A stretch of 64,000 bases of DNA from Pedobacter sp. ok626 (lineage in GTDB: Bacteria > Bacteroidota > Bacteroidia > Sphingobacteriales > Sphingobacteriaceae). The stretch spans positions 310,001-374,000 of the forward strand of contig NZ_FNEX01000003.1 in NCBI RefSeq assembly GCF_900100435.1, given 5' to 3'. This document shows, piece after piece, positions 61,612-64,000 of the stretch (position 1 is the stretch's first letter; the number at the start of each line of letters is the position of its first letter). The notes beneath the pieces are model-generated. The model searched no databases. It worked only from the letters and a program-made list of their open reading frames with translations, and was not told where the DNA came from. A program made the position numbers and the translations under genes.

Positions 61612-63096
61612 TTACTTAATAAATTGAGCGATTTGTTTGGGATTTCCCAGACTGTTGAAATATTCGGCCAATGCCAGATAGTAACCCAAAACTGCTGCCT
61701 GATAGGCTTTATCGATTTCTTCCTCTATCAACACGGCATCATTTACATCTTTTGGCGAAGAAAGCTGGTTCTCCATCCGTTTAGTGATTAAGCGCGTAGT
61801 TGTATGTGCTTCTTTCCTGGCATTGTCCAACACCATTACTTCATTTTGAAGAGAGATCATTTTATTCCTCGAAACTTTGGATAAAACCTGCAATGCTTGT
61901 CCAGCGGTCTCCTCCCCTAATTTCGCCTCATCTACCAATTGCCTAGCGGCCAGGGTACGCTTGCGGGTTTGCCCATTAAACAAGCTCCATTGTAACTCTA
62001 CGCCAACAAACCAATCGGGTATTGTTACCGGCAGATCGCGCTGATATAAATTATAATTACCAACGGCAAAAATATTAGGGAGCGCAAATGATTTACTGAT
62101 CTTCTCTGCGGTTTTAGCATACGAAATTTTACTTCCGGCCAGTTGATAGATTGGGTTATCTGTCCAAAAATCTCCCTGAGGCAAAACCGGATTAACGGTT
62201 ACATATTTTAAAGTATCTGTAATCACCACATTAGAATCCAAACCAACACCAAGCAGCTTATTCAACTCCACATGGGCATTTTGTTTATCTAGCTTAATGC
62301 TGTTAAAACGCGCGTTTGCCTGCATCAGGACTACATTGGTCCAGCTTTTTTGATAAGGCGGCAATATTTGATTCTTAACCAGCTCTTCCGCGTAGTTTTT
62401 ATTCTTTTCCAGGGCATTAACAATCAGCTGTTGGTTATTTAAAACCGTATTCAGGTATAATATACGCATGTATTGCAGGGAAATTAAAAAATCGACTTCC
62501 TTGCTGACCAGATTTACATTGATACTTGCTGTGTTTACTAAAGACTGGGCCAGATTTGTGGCTGCATCTAGTTTATTGCCTAAAAAAATGGGCTGCCTTA
62601 TCCCTAAGCCTGCAACAAAATAAGATTGCTTACTCAATTCAGGATTGTAATCAGGATAAATAGCGCCAATGATGTTCTTTGAAGTATTGAAAATCCTATC
62701 CTGAGCAGCTTGAGAAAGGTTGTTGCCCGTAATCTCCTTAAATACCTCATTAGCCGCATTTACACTTTGCGACGATGATCCATTAACCACACCATCCTTA
62801 ACGGTTTGCAGATTGATGGTAAGTGGGCTACTCAAATAGGTATAACTGGATAATAAATCAACTTTAGGTAGGTAGCTCTTTTTCTCGGCCTGTAAATTAT
62901 ACTGACCAGATAACAAAGCCGATCGGGCCTGCCTAATGGTCATATTGTGCTGAACAGCCAGGTCAAAACAATTCTGCAAGCTTGTTGATTGGGCATTCAA
63001 ATTCAAACAAAAAAAAGATAAGGAGCAAAATAATAAGCAAGCCAAAAGATTACCTTGTTTTTTTGCAATAAGATCAATAGGTAAAGTTTTAATCAT
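61612..63096 (-). CDS. TolC-family outer-membrane efflux protein
   Basis: A 494-residue protein, first gene of the leftward efflux operon. An N-terminal hydrophobic signal (about residues 15-35, ending NLNAQ) is followed by the two OEP repeats with long helical runs (LQNCFDLAVQHNMTIRQARS; AQSLVNTASINVNLVSKEVD) and a full-length layout. It forms a trimeric outer-membrane channel for the HlyD/ABC-2 exporter. The promoter should lie in the spacer that begins at 63097, where tandem repeats and dyads occur. Confidence 0.92.
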   Translation of the reverse strand: MIKTLPIDLIAKKQGNLLACLLFCSLSFFCLNLNAQSTSLQNCFDLAVQHNMTIRQARSALLSGQYNLQAEKKSYLPKVDLLSSYTYLSSPLTINLQTVKDGVVNGSSSQSVNAANEVFKEITGNNLSQAAQDRIFNTSKNIIGAIYPDYNPELSKQSYFVAGLGIRQPIFLGNKLDAATNLAQSLVNTASINVNLVSKEVDFLISLQYMRILYLNTVLNNQQLIVNALEKNKNYAEELVKNQILPPYQKSWTNVVLMQANARFNSIKLDKQNAHVELNKLLGVGLDSNVVITDTLKYVTVNPVLPQGDFWTDNPIYQLAGSKISYAKTAEKISKSFALPNIFAVGNYNLYQRDLPVTIPDWFVGVELQWSLFNGQTRKRTLAARQLVDEAKLGEETAGQALQVLSKVSRNKMISLQNEVMVLDNARKEAHTTTRLITKRMENQLSSPKDVNDAVLIEEEIDKAYQAAVLGYYLALAEYFNSLGNPKQIAQFIK

Positions 63097-63251
63097 ACGG
63101 AGCTATAAAAGATGCTGAGCAACATTAATAGCCTAACAACAATTAATTTCTGGAATGGTTTTATTATTCAGCGTCAGGTTCGCCCCTATTACAACAGCAC
63201 CCTCTTTGCACCCTCTTGGGAGGCTAGTCCTCACATGATACACACATTAGA

Positions 63252-63306
63252 CACACTTCCTTCACGAAAAGGTACCTTTTTGTGGGTTTGGTGTGAAGGA
63301 GGTGTG
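63252..63306. repeat. Imperfect inverted repeat with nested palindrome
   Basis: Arms 63252-63265 and 63293-63306 are inverted copies with 13 of 14 matches. Between them lies the perfect 14-base palindrome AAAAGGTACCTTTT at 63267-63280. It is placed upstream of the tolC-like gene and may be a regulator-binding region. Confidence 0.6.
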
Positions 63307-63322
63307 AACAAGGTGTGAAGAA
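63290..63322 (+). repeat. Three tandem 11-base direct repeats
   Basis: GGTGTGAAGGA (63290-63300), GGTGTGAACAA (63301-63311) and GGTGTGAAGAA (63312-63322) follow each other without gaps. The 11-base period is close to one turn of DNA, which fits repeated protein-binding sites on one face. They overlap the right arm of the inverted repeat. Confidence 0.7.
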
Positions 63323-63644
63323 ACCAGCTTCTTGGCTATGGATGTGACAGGCTTTGATTCTACAGAATGAGGCGTCCAAAATATTGTATTTCATTTCAAT
63401 ATTTTTCTATAAAAACATTACAATAACCTTACAAGAAAATATAGTTCAATTAATTCACATTAATTATATTGCAGTAGATATAACTCTAAACAACATATAA
63501 AAACAGATAGCCAATGAAATAAAGAAACAACAATAACAGATCAAACTTCTTAAATGAGGTATTAATTTAAAGAGTCTCTACTAACAAATTTCTCACAAAT
63601 AAACGGAAGAGACGATAGATTAATGCCCATGACAAATATTGTTG

Positions 63645-63652
63645 TACTTTTG
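63645..63652 (+). promoter_or_regulatory. TAnnTTTG box of the candidate RNA gene
   Basis: TACTTTTG is a full match to the Bacteroidota -7 consensus and ends 5 bases before the first base of the RNA stem at 63658, the right distance for a start site there. A convincing -33 TTTG was not seen. Confidence 0.5.
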
Positions 63653-63657
63653 ACGGT

Positions 63658-63745
63658 GCACTATAGCGTTATGGGCTCTATTGTAAATCCGTTCCTAAGG
63701 TCGTGAGAAGCCCGTTAGTACGGTATATAGAGCTCGCTATAGTGC
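63658..63745 (+). ncRNA. Candidate structured non-coding RNA or 5' leader
   Basis: An 88-base element closed by a perfect 11-base-pair stem (63658-63668 with 63735-63745), then a perfect 7-base-pair stem (63675-63681 with 63727-63733), then nested shorter helices (63689-63692 with 63720-63723; 63695-63698 with 63715-63718). A TAnnTTTG box places its 5' end at the first stem base. No known RNA family is recognised. It is followed 85 bases later by an ORF that leaves the window, so it may be a free small RNA, a partner RNA of that gene or a cis-acting leader. Confidence 0.5.
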
Positions 63746-63802
63746 TCCTTCGTTTTATCGGACAAAAGGTCCTCCTATAGCTTTCTTTAGCCCCAATTGA
63801 GA

Positions 63803-63827
63803 CTCATTTTTAAAAATAAAAAATGAG
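63803..63827 (+). other. Small hairpin just upstream of the last ORF
   Basis: Arms 63803-63811 and 63819-63827 form a 9-base-pair perfect stem with a 7-base loop, ending 3 bases before the ATG at 63831. No T-run follows on the plus strand, so it may affect translation rather than end transcription. Confidence 0.4.
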
Positions 63828-63830
63828 CAT

Positions 63831-64000
63831 ATGTATACACCCGACCAATTTCTACACAAAAGACCATCAGGCACCAAAGCTGAGCTTAACACGTTCGCGA
63901 AAACTAAATTAAAAGAGTTTTTTGAAACCTATCCACTTGATGACAGCCTCGAATATCTCTGGAGAATGATCCAGCAAAGTTTTTATACCAAGAGCCGCAT
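63831..64000 (+). CDS. Unidentified protein, N-terminal part (3' end outside window)
   Basis: The frame starts with ATG at 63831 and is open to the window end, giving 56 complete codons. The product begins MYTPDQFLHKRPSG and continues through LKEFFETYPLDDSLEYLW. It is charged, without a signal peptide or membrane segment. No family is recognised from this part. An overlapping ATG at 63823 in another frame stops soon. It lies 85 bases after the candidate structured RNA. Confidence 0.5.
   Translation, partial: MYTPDQFLHKRPSGTKAELNTFAKTKLKEFFETYPLDDSLEYLWRMIQQSFYTKSR

Larger units (their letters stand above)
63097..63644. other. Intergenic region with repeats upstream of the efflux operon
   Basis: About 550 bases without a convincing gene. 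The left part carries the dyads and tandem repeats described separately. From about 63360 to 63640 it is AT-rich and featureless by eye. A 68-residue frame at 63112-63318 is made mostly of these repeats and is not considered coding. Confidence 0.5.

Noticed and set aside
63112..63318. 68-residue open frame upstream of the efflux operon
   Set aside because: It covers the tandem repeats and dyads, has no recognisable motif and no neighbours in its direction. It is more likely a regulatory region.
63689..63703. TCCTAAGGT inside the RNA element resembles the conserved 23S rRNA segment that includes the I-CeuI site
   Set aside because: Only nine bases match and the surrounding rRNA sequence is absent, so it is taken as chance.

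Overview
The window comes from a low-GC Bacteroidota chromosome, most likely a Sphingobacteriaceae member such as Pedobacter. This is inferred from the AT-rich spacers, the absence of Shine-Dalgarno motifs, TAnnTTTG-type promoter boxes, lipoproteins with a Cys-Lys-Lys start, a FecI/FecR pair, DUF2807 and glycosyltransferase content. No rRNA, tRNA, insertion sequence or CRISPR array was seen.

Bases 1-35470 form a large exopolysaccharide/envelope-glycan region. It opens with the C-terminal part of an acyltransferase-3 gene, a CrtC/AttH lipocalin-like protein, a UbiA prenyltransferase, a GT4 enzyme and an ABC exporter. Then come secreted glycan-handling proteins (a NodB-like deacetylase, a clan GH-A glycosidase lipoprotein, a beta-helix lipoprotein) mixed with GT2, GT14 and GT8 enzymes, a flippase and a GT39-like membrane glycosyltransferase. 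Bases 17098-20666 carry a HAD phosphatase, a DPPR-synthase-like UbiA protein, a GMC oxidoreductase and a Tat-signal protein, resembling a polyprenyl-phosphate pentose pathway. A second GMC enzyme with its gluconate-dehydrogenase subunit 3 partner faces it. The core EPS operon runs leftward from 34786 to 23946: single-domain response regulator, sugar transferase with a degenerate receiver domain, half-size TolC-like protein, Wzc-like protein with a degenerate kinase domain, Wzy-like polymerase, a 30-residue membrane peptide, a hexapeptide acyltransferase and four glycosyltransferases.

Bases 35916-44275 hold an orphan hybrid histidine kinase, a glycine-zipper lipoprotein, a cold-shock protein, an SDR-like protein, a beta-CASP nuclease and an OmpA-family protein, separated by clear hairpin terminators. 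Bases 44290-50753 are a leftward tellurite-resistance-type (ter) stress module: HAD, phosphoribosyltransferase-like protein, two TerD proteins, TelA-like protein, an unknown protein and TerC, preceded by an AraC regulator with an N-terminal CxxC (HMA-like) domain.

Bases 50964-58287 run rightward: an MFS transporter, then envelope proteins including two related proteins with 15/16-residue repeats, and an ECF sigma/FecR pair followed, unusually, by a STN-domain repeat protein rather than a TonB receptor. Bases 58273-63096 are a leftward efflux operon (TolC, HlyD, two ABC-2 permeases) with no ATPase. Its upstream region carries tandem 11-bp repeats and dyads. Near the right edge a candidate structured RNA of about 90 nt (63658-63745) precedes an unidentified ORF that runs off the window.
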